Shown one piece after another: positions 1-4,529 of a stretch of DNA of 6,280 bases (position 1 is its first letter; the number at the start of each line of letters is the position of its first letter). The DNA lies in the NCBI GenBank assembly GCA_041479575.1, contig JBGOYH010000127.1:1-6280 (forward strand), read 5' to 3'. A program made the position numbers and the translations under genes. Source of the DNA: DASPPK01 sp041479575. GTDB taxonomy: Archaea > Thermoproteota > Bathyarchaeia > Bathyarchaeales > Bathycorpusculaceae. The notes beneath the pieces were generated by a model. It saw nothing but the letters and a program-made list of their open reading frames with translations, searched no databases and was not told where the DNA came from.

Positions 1-668
1 CAAATCACAAGCAGAGCTGAATCCCGATTTCAGTAACCTGTCAACCTCTCCAACGGAAGAACATTTAGCATCTGGCTGAAGCAGGAATCGAAAGGATAGG
101 CATCCCTGTTGACGCCGCTACAGAAGAGATTTTCACAAGAATAAAAGGGTCTTCCACTGGAGGATTCTACAGCTGGAAGGACCAGTGGAAGTTGTTAGAT
201 GAAGCTGTGGGCGTGTTCGGAAAGGGAAAAGTCAGCACGCATCTCATCGTCGGACTTGGCGAGACTGAAAAGCACATGATCAAAACACTGCAACAATGCG
301 TAGACATGACGGTTCTTCCGGGACTCTTTGCTTTCACACCGATTCCTGGAACGGGCTTAGCGAACGAATCACAGCCGCCTATTGAAAAATATAGACGGAT
401 CCAGGTTGCCAGATATCTGATTATGCAGGGCACCGCGCGATATGAGGATATGAGTTTTGATGAGAAAGAGGATCTTTCAGAATTTGGCGTTGATGACCAA
501 ATCCTACTTCAGGTTGTTGAGAAGGGTGAGGCTTTTCTAACCTCTGGATGTCCAGACTGCAACCGACCATACTATAATGAGAAACCTAGAGGCCTTATGT
601 ACAATTATCCCAAGAAGCTGTCTCCAGACGACGTTTCAAGTATCAAAAAGCAGCTTGGCGTTCTGTAA
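1..668 (+). pseudogene. Radical SAM protein, LipS/COG2516-like, 5' end broken and cut by the window edge
   Basis: This is the C-terminal half of a biotin/lipoyl-synthase-like radical SAM enzyme. The open stretch runs from base 69 to the TAA at 666-668 and reads HLAEAGIERIGIPVDAATEE, a typical late-barrel segment. It continues with STHLIVGLGETE, FAFTPIPGT and a C-terminal SGCPDCNRPYYNE motif that could bind a second Fe-S cluster. I recall this ending from archaeal proteins of the LipS1/LipS2 lipoyl synthase type; the assignment is from memory. The CxxxCxxC cluster motif would lie left of the window. Upstream, homology continues as ITSRAE in frame 1 (bases 4-21) and then IPISVTCQPLQRKNI in frame 3 (bases 21-65). 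Joining them needs one extra base near 19-21, and a TAG at 66-68 then interrupts the frame. The product is therefore probably non-functional, unless these are assembly errors. A start at TTG 192 would lack much of the barrel, so I do not accept it as a gene. Confidence 0.75.
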
Positions 669-684
669 GAGATACAAATGTCTC
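669..684 (+). other. Small hairpin directly after the radical SAM stop codon
   Basis: GAGATA (669-674) can pair with TGTCTC (679-684), using one G-U pair, around a CAAA loop. It begins at the base after the TAA stop. No T-run follows, so it is at best a weak terminator or 3'-end stabiliser. A stem this short could also arise by chance. Confidence 0.2.
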
Positions 685-709
685 CAATCCACTTTGCATC
701 CTTCATGAG

Positions 710-729
710 TCGAAAACTCTATGTGTAGG
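710..729 (+). promoter_or_regulatory. Putative archaeal promoter (BRE plus TATA-like box) of the CoA-transferase operon
   Basis: TCGAAAACTCTATGTGTAGG has a purine-rich BRE-like part (CGAAAA) followed by a TATA-like TCTATGTG. Transcription would be expected about 25 bases downstream, near 742-750. That leaves a leader of roughly ten bases before the start at 756, which fits the absence of a good ribosome binding site. A near-copy, TCGAAAATCTCATATAGG, lies at 2728-2745 before the zinc-ribbon gene, which supports both calls. The TATA match is imperfect. Confidence 0.4.
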
Positions 730-736
730 ATACACA
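722..736. promoter_or_regulatory. Perfect dyad overlapping the putative promoter; possible operator
   Basis: TGTGTA (722-727) and TACACA (731-736) form a perfect 6-bp inverted repeat around GGA. It overlaps the downstream edge of the TATA-like box and lies before the expected transcription start. That is where an archaeal repressor would block TFB/polymerase assembly. The bound factor is unknown, and the dyad is short enough to be chance. Confidence 0.3.
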
Positions 737-755
737 ATTATGCAAAGCTAGCTGG

Positions 756-1679
756 TTGGTGAAGATTTTGGTAGAGGCTCCCGTGGAAGACAAGAGAATT
801 ACGTTGAAAGAAGCTGTGAAGCTTGTGCCAGATGGCGCTCACCTTTTCTGGGGTGGTTTCGGTTTCCAACGTCCACCCATGGCTTTTGCCCATGAGCTTG
901 TCAGGCAGAAGAAAAAAGGCTTGACCATCTACACCTGTGGATCAGAAATGGACATTGATATACTCTCAGGTGCAAAAGTTGTCTCACGCTACGAGTTGGC
1001 GTTCTACGCGATAGAAGGTATAGGCCTAGTGCCCAACATACAGAGAAGAGTCCGTGAAGGCTCAATAGAAATAGAAGACTATTCGAACCTTGCAATGGTC
1101 ATGCGTTTCCTAGGTGGAGCGCTTGGAGTTCCATTCATGCCGCTCAAAAGCATGCTGGGTACGGACATGCTCGCAAAAAAGAGGTTCAGAGAAAAGAAAG
1201 CCGAAGTGATTGACTGCCCGTTCACAGGAGAAAAAGTGGTTCTCGTTCCATCAGTTCGTCCAGACTTCAGCATAGTCCATGCCCAACGCGTAGATCGAGA
1301 GGGGAACGTTCAGATAGACGGAATCAAGGGCGAAGATATTGAAGGGGGGAGGGCGGGAAAAAGAGTAATCGTTATGGCTGAGGAAATTGTGGACACCGAG
1401 TTTATACGCTCCCAACCTGATCAAACGGTTATACCTAACATCTATGTGACTCACGTTGTTGAATGCCCATGGGGCTCCTACCCCATGATGGTTTACAACT
1501 ACTATGATTATGACATGGAGCACGTTCGCATGTACTATGACCAGTGCAAAACAGAAGAAGGATGGCAAAAATACTGCGAAGAGCACATAACAAGCGTCAA
1601 CAGTCACACCGAGTTCCTGCAGAAGATGGGAATGGAGCGCCTAATGAAGCACAAAGCGAAAAAACCGTTCCCATACTAG
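756..1679 (+). CDS. CoA-transferase family I, alpha subunit (glutaconate CoA-transferase subunit A-like)
   Basis: This is the alpha subunit of a cytoplasmic heterodimeric CoA-transferase, which moves CoA from an acyl-CoA to a free carboxylic acid. It has 307 residues, close to the about 320 of Acidaminococcus GctA. Family features seen are the N-terminal glycine-rich GGFGFQRPP (about residues 33-41), RPDFSIVHAQRVDREGNVQ (168-186), and a MAEEIVD to ECPWGSYP region (207-243). The C-terminal tail is rich in Tyr, Asp and Met. The start is TTG at 756; GTG at 759 is equally possible. The TTG reading gives MVKI, the same first four residues as the beta subunit. No clear Shine-Dalgarno sequence is present, which fits a short leader. 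The stop is TAG, 14 bases before the beta-subunit gene. The acid substrate cannot be decided from sequence: glutaconate, 3-oxoacids and other acids are all used by this superfamily. Family placement is firm; specificity is not. Confidence 0.9.
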   Translation: MVKILVEAPVEDKRITLKEAVKLVPDGAHLFWGGFGFQRPPMAFAHELVRQKKKGLTIYTCGSEMDIDILSGAKVVSRYELAFYAIEGIGLVPNIQRRVREGSIEIEDYSNLAMVMRFLGGALGVPFMPLKSMLGTDMLAKKRFREKKAEVIDCPFTGEKVVLVPSVRPDFSIVHAQRVDREGNVQIDGIKGEDIEGGRAGKRVIVMAEEIVDTEFIRSQPDQTVIPNIYVTHVVECPWGSYPMMVYNYYDYDMEHVRMYYDQCKTEEGWQKYCEEHITSVNSHTEFLQKMGMERLMKHKAKKPFPY

Positions 1680-1688
1680 AGGAGGAGG
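1680..1688 (+). promoter_or_regulatory. Strong ribosome binding site deciding the beta-subunit start
   Basis: GAGGAGGAG directly follows the TAG of the alpha subunit and ends 5 bases before ATG 1694. It fixes the beta start there, rather than at the longer in-frame opening at 1544 inside the alpha gene. It implies translation of both subunits from one mRNA. Confidence 0.7.
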
Positions 1689-1693
1689 AAAGC

Positions 1694-2482
1694 ATGGTCA
1701 AAATTGCAAAACCAAGCGAATTCAACACTTTGGAGTTAATGGCAGTATGCGGTTCGAGACAAATAAAGAATGGAGACGTGGTTTTCATTGGAACAGGCTT
1801 GCCAATGATTGCAGCCTTACTAGCCAAGAGAACGCATGCTCCAGGCGCAAGAATAGTTTTCGAAGCTGGATTCATAGATTCAAACGCCAAAGACATAGCA
1901 CTATCAATAGCCGATTCCAGGCTCGGTTGGCGAGCATCAGGAGCAATCGGACTGTTCGAGACCTTAGGGCTCATGCTCCAAGGTGGACACGTCGACGTAG
2001 GGTTCGTGGGAGCAGCTCAGATCGACGAGTTTGGAAACATAAACACCACCTACATCGGACCTTTTGAAAAACCCACGGTCAGACTTCCCGGCAGTGGAGG
2101 AGGAAACGACATCATATCTTCAGCAAAACGCATAGTAGCAATAATGACACATGAAAAAAGAAAGATGGTCAAGAAACTGGACTATCTCACAAGTCCAGGC
2201 TTCCTTGATGGACTTGGAGCAAGAGAAAAAGCCGGTTTGCTCGGAGGCGGGCCGTCGCTTGTGGTTACCAACCTGTGCCAAATGGATTTTGACCCGGAGA
2301 CGAAGCGCATAAGACTGGCAACGGTTCATCCTGGCGTAACGGTTCAGCAAGTTCTGGAGAATTCTGGCTTCGACTTGATCGTGCCTAAAAACGTGCCTAC
2401 AACGGATCTTCCAACAAGTGAAGAATTGGAACTTCTTAGAGCCATAGATCCTACTGGAATTTATATACCAAGAACTAAATAA
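1694..2482 (+). CDS. CoA-transferase family I, beta subunit (glutaconate CoA-transferase subunit B-like)
   Basis: This is the catalytic beta subunit, partner of the upstream alpha subunit. At 262 residues it matches Acidaminococcus GctB (about 266) nearly end to end. Shared blocks are QIKNGDVV, GTGLP (33-37), KRTHAPGARIVFEAG, GAQIDEFGNINTTYIG (about 107-122), GSGGGND (133-139), HEKRKMVKKLDYLTSPGFLDG (153-173) and ENSGFDL. The Glu of FEAG, residue 57, aligns with GctB Glu54, the residue that forms the glutamyl-CoA thioester, so the active site looks intact. The N-terminal extension that would open at 1544 is rejected. It lacks homology, overlaps the alpha gene by 136 bases, and the strong ribosome binding site sits just before 1694. 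The gene ends in TAA inside a 20-bp palindrome. The similarity to GctB favours a dicarboxylic or related acid, but I would not assign a substrate. Confidence 0.92.
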   Translation: MVKIAKPSEFNTLELMAVCGSRQIKNGDVVFIGTGLPMIAALLAKRTHAPGARIVFEAGFIDSNAKDIALSIADSRLGWRASGAIGLFETLGLMLQGGHVDVGFVGAAQIDEFGNINTTYIGPFEKPTVRLPGSGGGNDIISSAKRIVAIMTHEKRKMVKKLDYLTSPGFLDGLGAREKAGLLGGGPSLVVTNLCQMDFDPETKRIRLATVHPGVTVQQVLENSGFDLIVPKNVPTTDLPTSEELELLRAIDPTGIYIPRTK

Positions 2483-2498
2483 ACACGTGTTTATTTTA
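2477..2498 (+). terminator. 20-bp perfect palindrome with T-rich tail overlapping the beta-subunit stop codon
   Basis: AAATAAACAC (2477-2486) is followed immediately by its exact reverse complement (2487-2496), and T-rich bases continue. The TAA stop at 2480-2482 lies inside it. In RNA the two centre pairs must open, leaving a stem of up to about 8 bp with a U-rich 3' side, a plausible terminator for the CoA-transferase operon. As DNA it could also bind a dimeric protein around the central CACGTG. Confidence 0.5.
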
Positions 2499-2590
2499 TC
2501 CATAACAGCAATTCATTATGCAACTGCTTATGGGCTTGCGTGGGCTCGTTTGATTGCGAATGAACGGCGGAATGTTCCGGCTGAAGAAAA
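2497..2590. other. Non-coding spacer without a recognised feature
   Basis: These 94 bases lie between the palindrome and the repeat block. Open frames crossing them are short and show no recognisable homology, start context or motif. One tiny plus-strand frame from ATG 2560 gives about 21 residues ending inside the repeats; I do not regard it as a gene. I see no tRNA fold here. Confidence 0.4.
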
Positions 2591-2712
2591 GAGGGGGGTA
2601 CCCCCTCGGTTCAGAGGACGTTTAATCGGAGGACACTTCTCCTCGAATCGGAGGAGGCTTAATCAGAGGACGTTTCCCCTCTAATCAGAGGGGTCCCCCT
2701 CGGTTCAGATGA
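2591..2712. repeat. Imperfect tandem and inverted repeat block with GAGG/CCTC hairpins
   Basis: Four units begin with AATC: at 2624 (22 nt), 2646 (15 nt), 2661 (22 nt) and 2683 (21 nt). Their core is AATCRGAGGACRYTT, usually followed by YCCTC. Diverged edge copies start TTCAGA at 2610 and 2704. Two longer near-copies, GAGGGGGGTACCCCCTC and GAGGGGTCCCCCTC, each continue into GGTTCAGA and lie 97 bp apart (2591-2615 and 2688-2709). Hairpins include CCCCTCT(2676-2682)/AGAGGGG(2687-2693), CTCCTC(2639-2644)/GAGGAG(2651-2656), and the G6/C5 arms at 2591-2607. The 22-nt period is not a multiple of three and no long frame is conserved across units, so it is very likely non-coding. It could be an iteron-like origin, a recombination or element-end structure, or a palindromic intergenic repeat family. 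Confidence 0.75.
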
Positions 2713-2727
2713 CACGTGCCATAATCT

Positions 2728-2745
2728 TCGAAAATCTCATATAGG
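2728..2745 (+). promoter_or_regulatory. Putative BRE/TATA promoter of the zinc-ribbon gene
   Basis: TCGAAAATCTCATATAGG contains an A-rich BRE-like part and a TATA-like TCATATA at 2737-2743. The expected transcription start is about 2763-2768, leaving a leader of about ten bases before ATG 2778. That leader may hold the weak GGAGA at 2766-2770. It resembles the promoter call at 710-729. Confidence 0.4.
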
Positions 2746-2777
2746 TCCAGAAATAGACGTATCGTGGAGACTGGGCC

Positions 2778-2933
2778 ATGCCCACTTTCAGGTTGATAAA
2801 GCAAGCACGCAACAACAAAAGATGTACGACTTGCCGGGTCCGATTGCCCCTCGGTACACGATGCTGGAGCCATCTTCAGAACATGAAGACGGATTATTAT
2901 TGTCGAAAGTGTTATAGAAAACTTTGGAACTAG
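2778..2933 (+). CDS. Small zinc-ribbon protein, 51 aa, unknown function
   Basis: This small plus-strand gene starts with ATG and ends with TAG. The product begins MPTFRLIKQARNNKRC, is strongly basic, and has Cys16-x-x-Cys19, Cys29 and Cys42-x-x-Cys45. The pair of CxxC knuckles 22 residues apart, with DYYCRKCY at the second, is the pattern of a single treble-clef or zinc-ribbon domain. Such stand-alone miniature zinc proteins are common in archaeal viruses and plasmids, often as DNA- or RNA-binding regulators. A GGAGA at 2766-2770 sits 7 bases before the ATG, a TATA-like box lies upstream, and a strong hairpin terminator follows 15 bases after the stop. That makes a complete single-gene unit. 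It faces the minus-strand operon. Function is inferred only as nucleic-acid or protein binding. Confidence 0.7.
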   Translation: MPTFRLIKQARNNKRCTTCRVRLPLGTRCWSHLQNMKTDYYCRKCYRKLWN

Positions 2934-2948
2934 CGAAAAAGGTGAAAC

Positions 2949-2969
2949 GAGCCCTTATGGGCTCTTTTT
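2949..2969. terminator. Hairpin terminator between convergent genes
   Basis: GAGCCC (2949-2954), loop TTAT, GGGCTC (2959-2964) and then TTTTT (2965-2969) form a textbook intrinsic-type terminator for the zinc-ribbon gene. On the minus strand the same stem is followed, after GTTTCACC, by TTTTTCG (complement of 2934-2940). It could therefore also stop transcripts leaving the 251-aa gene, whose stop lies 14 bases away. Confidence 0.75.
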
Positions 2970-2982
2970 GGTGTATGCGTGG

Positions 2983-3738
2983 CTATTTGAAGCGTTTCAT
3001 TAACAGTTGCAGGTGAACCGTGACTGGCGCCAGGATATCGCCAATTTTGAAGCCTGGTTCTGCCCAGGTAGTTGTGCCGTCTTCAATCTTCAAAGGCCGC
3101 AAAGTCTCGCATGCGTCACGAACCAGAGTTATCTCGGTTCGGTCTGGCAAATCCATGACTAGTTGTTGAGCCTCAGTCTCGTACACTGTTTTGAAGCGTT
3201 CAAGCTCCTCAGCTGCCTTTCTACGCCAGAAATCCAGGTCGCCCCCGCTGAACGGTACGATTGAATACTGCTTCCCATTTGAAACTTTAACGTTGAAGTT
3301 TGGTTGTCCCGTGACCGTGACGTCTCGGATGTCGCTGACCAATTCAACGGTGTAGCCTGGTATCTTGAAGACGACTGGTTTGTCATTGAAGCTGTTCCAC
3401 TCATTGGTTTGCCGCTGTTGCTCCTCGGCCATGGCATTGTCAAATCGCATCTGGCTGATGAGGCCTTGGTAGTCTTGAACGTTGTACAGCGGTTGCTTCA
3501 GGATAAAACATCTGAGGACTTCAGCTAACAACCGAGGGTTCGGGTTGCTGTCCAGTTGATTGATTAGCCAGGGTACCACTGCTTTTCGCTCTGCCTCGGA
3601 TAATTCGAGGGTTAAACGGAACCTCTGATTCGGTATGAAGGCGAACATCTCAGACTCTTGACGCTGCCTATCCTTCTCGTCCCAGCCCAGGTCTAGCTCT
3701 GGGTCTACAACATTTGGATACAGACTTTTCTTTCCCAT
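2983..3738 (-). CDS. Hypothetical protein, 251 aa, last gene of the minus-strand operon
   Basis: I do not recognise this protein. It has no signal peptide or membrane segment and few Cys. The start at 3738 is fixed by AGGAGGTGA, a strong ribosome binding site 7 bases upstream. Residues about 33-82 look like a compact helical region (RFRLTLELSEAERKAVVPWL, then RLLAEVLRCFIL). Residues 83-118 are a Gln/Asn/Met-rich helical stretch, and 121-165 look beta-rich (VVFKIPGYTVELVSDIRDVT, then FNVKVSNGKQYSIVPF). Next come a charged helix (FWRRKAAEELERFKTVYETE) and a mixed C-terminal region ending VTVHLQLLMKRFK. It follows the 83-aa gene after 44 bases and stops with TAG close to the shared terminator. 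In this context a virion-structural or accessory role is possible, but nothing in the sequence proves it. Confidence 0.8.
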   Translation of the reverse strand: MGKKSLYPNVVDPELDLGWDEKDRQRQESEMFAFIPNQRFRLTLELSEAERKAVVPWLINQLDSNPNPRLLAEVLRCFILKQPLYNVQDYQGLISQMRFDNAMAEEQQRQTNEWNSFNDKPVVFKIPGYTVELVSDIRDVTVTGQPNFNVKVSNGKQYSIVPFSGGDLDFWRRKAAEELERFKTVYETEAQQLVMDLPDRTEITLVRDACETLRPLKIEDGTTTWAEPGFKIGDILAPVTVHLQLLMKRFK

Positions 3739-3739
3739 G

Positions 3740-3760
3740 TTTACTTCACCTCCTCTGATT
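3740..3760 (-). promoter_or_regulatory. Leader of the 251-aa gene with strong RBS and a repeat-like word
   Basis: Read on the minus strand, the bases before ATG 3738 contain AATCAGAGGAGGTGA. The GGAGGTGA part is a near-ideal Shine-Dalgarno site. The leading AATCAGAGGA is identical to the start of the repeat unit at 2661-2670. Since half of the word is required by the ribosome binding site, the match may be accidental. Confidence 0.5.
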
Positions 3761-3782
3761 GACCGATTATTCTATGTCACCG

Positions 3783-4034
3783 TTACTGTGGAATGACCCA
3801 TCCTTGTGATGTCCTGGCCTTCGGGCCTTTCTTATGCCACTCATCAAGCAGCTCCTTGAGCATGACTTCAAGTGCCTCCTCGTCCTCAACGTAGTTTTCC
3901 GGCTGATTCTTCACTATGTCCTCATACTCCTCGAGCAGCTTCATGATTTCTCGGCCTTCTGGCGACAACAGTGATGGGTCTATCTTCTTTTTCTCCAGTT
4001 TTTCAACGCGCTTCACAGCTTCATCTTTCCTCAT
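3783..4034 (-). CDS. Small acidic helical protein, 83 aa
   Basis: No family is recognised. The product starts MRKDEAVKRVEKLEKKKIDP and is mostly charged helix: EIMKLLEEYEDIVKNQPENY, then an acidic EDEEALEVMLKELLDEWHKK. It ends with a short basic tail, KARTSQGWVIPQ. Its first about 15 residues match the start of the 107-aa protein two genes upstream (MSKDELEKRIEKLEETK), suggesting a shared short coiled-coil or docking helix. The ATG directly abuts the TAA of the 164-aa gene (TAAATG), and GAGGTTGG lies about 7 bases upstream, so translation is probably coupled. Size, charge and position would suit a scaffolding or adaptor protein, but this is inference. Confidence 0.75.
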   Translation of the reverse strand: MRKDEAVKRVEKLEKKKIDPSLLSPEGREIMKLLEEYEDIVKNQPENYVEDEEALEVMLKELLDEWHKKGPKARTSQGWVIPQ

Positions 4035-4529
4035 TTATATTCCAACCTCAAGTAAGACGAGCATGCATCTACAAAAATTGTGGTTGTTTGGAAGCCATAT
4101 TGAATCGCCTGGCCCCTTCGTGAGGTATGGGAAGGTTCGTTCAGCGTCATCGCCAGTCATCACTTTCTTGTCATACTTCAAACAAAGGTCGCAAGTGCGA
4201 TCGTCAACGACGGCTACATACATGAAACTGTAGGTGAGTTCAAGGAGTCCTAAAGCTTCAAGGACCAAGCCGAAACCTTTCTTGCCCACAGCTTTTCTGA
4301 GATATTGGCGCCTCAGACACGTTTGACCCATTGCATTAACGCCTTGTTCAGCTAATCGTGTGAGTAGGCCTTTACCGTGAAGAATAAGGGTTTCATGTCG
4401 GCTGATTCTGCCTGTTGCAAGGAATCGTTTCTGAAGTTTGGAGGGTATAACGTAGCCCCATTTATGCGCGGCTTCGCCTGTGTCCGTGTCAAAGATTTCA
4501 GAGTCAAAGATTTCTTTGTCAAACGACAT
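4035..4529 (-). CDS. Mu gpF-like head-morphogenesis-type domain protein, 164 aa
   Basis: The C-terminal half carries VVDDRTCDLCLKYDKKV (about residues 107-123) and, after a short insert, WLPNNHNFCRCMLVLL (145-160). The order D-D-R-T-C-x-x-C-x-x-x-D, then H-x-x-C-R-C, is the signature of the phage Mu gpF / SPP1 gp7-like minor head protein C-terminal domain (Pfam Phage_Mu_F). Cys113, Cys116, His150, Cys153 and Cys155 are likely metal ligands or disulfide partners. The N-terminal half is helical, with no portal-like fusion and a size far below full minor head proteins, so this is a short stand-alone form. Residues 3-14 repeat FDxEI, from a 15-bp DNA repeat. The ATG overlaps the TAA of the preceding gene by one base (TAATG), and GAGGAGG lies 11 bases upstream. 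A viral head role is likely but not certain; a cellular zinc-binding homologue is the alternative. Confidence 0.7.
   Translation of the reverse strand: MSFDKEIFDSEIFDTDTGEAAHKWGYVIPSKLQKRFLATGRISRHETLILHGKGLLTRLAEQGVNAMGQTCLRRQYLRKAVGKKGFGLVLEALGLLELTYSFMYVAVVDDRTCDLCLKYDKKVMTGDDAERTFPYLTKGPGDSIWLPNNHNFCRCMLVLLEVGI
4488..4523 (-). repeat. 15-bp tandem coding repeat in the 164-aa gene
   Basis: On the minus strand, TTTGACnnnGAAATC occurs twice and a third TTTGAC follows, with a 15-bp period (TTTGAC at 4523-4518, 4508-4503 and 4493-4488). It encodes FDKEI-FDSEI-FD at residues 3-14. The bases in n differ, so the copies are not freshly made. Confidence 0.85.

Noticed and set aside
1544..1693. N-terminal extension of the CoA-transferase beta subunit by 50 residues
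   Set aside because: It lies in a different frame over the conserved alpha-subunit C-terminus and has no family homology. A strong ribosome binding site precedes ATG 1694, which gives the normal family length.
1251..1974. Antisense open frames of 118 and 125 residues opposite the CoA-transferase genes
   Set aside because: They are shadows of two well-conserved genes, with no motifs and no ribosome binding sites of note.
2120..2503. 127-residue antisense frame over the end of the beta subunit
   Set aside because: It runs opposite highly conserved coding sequence, and its Cys/His content is without ordered motifs.
2604..2620. tRNA T-arm or tRNA-end attachment site suggested by GGTTCAGA
   Set aside because: The flanking stem gives a loop of the wrong size (CCTC-GGTTCA-GAGG), and no acceptor, D or anticodon arms can be built around it.
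2487..2684. 65-residue frame reading through the repeat block (Arg/Gly-rich)
   Set aside because: The composition is dictated by the repeats, the unit length is not a multiple of three, and there is no start signal or homology.
2591..2712. CRISPR array
   Set aside because: Repeat words are short and diverged, units are 15-22 nt with no unique spacers of constant length, and no cas genes are present.
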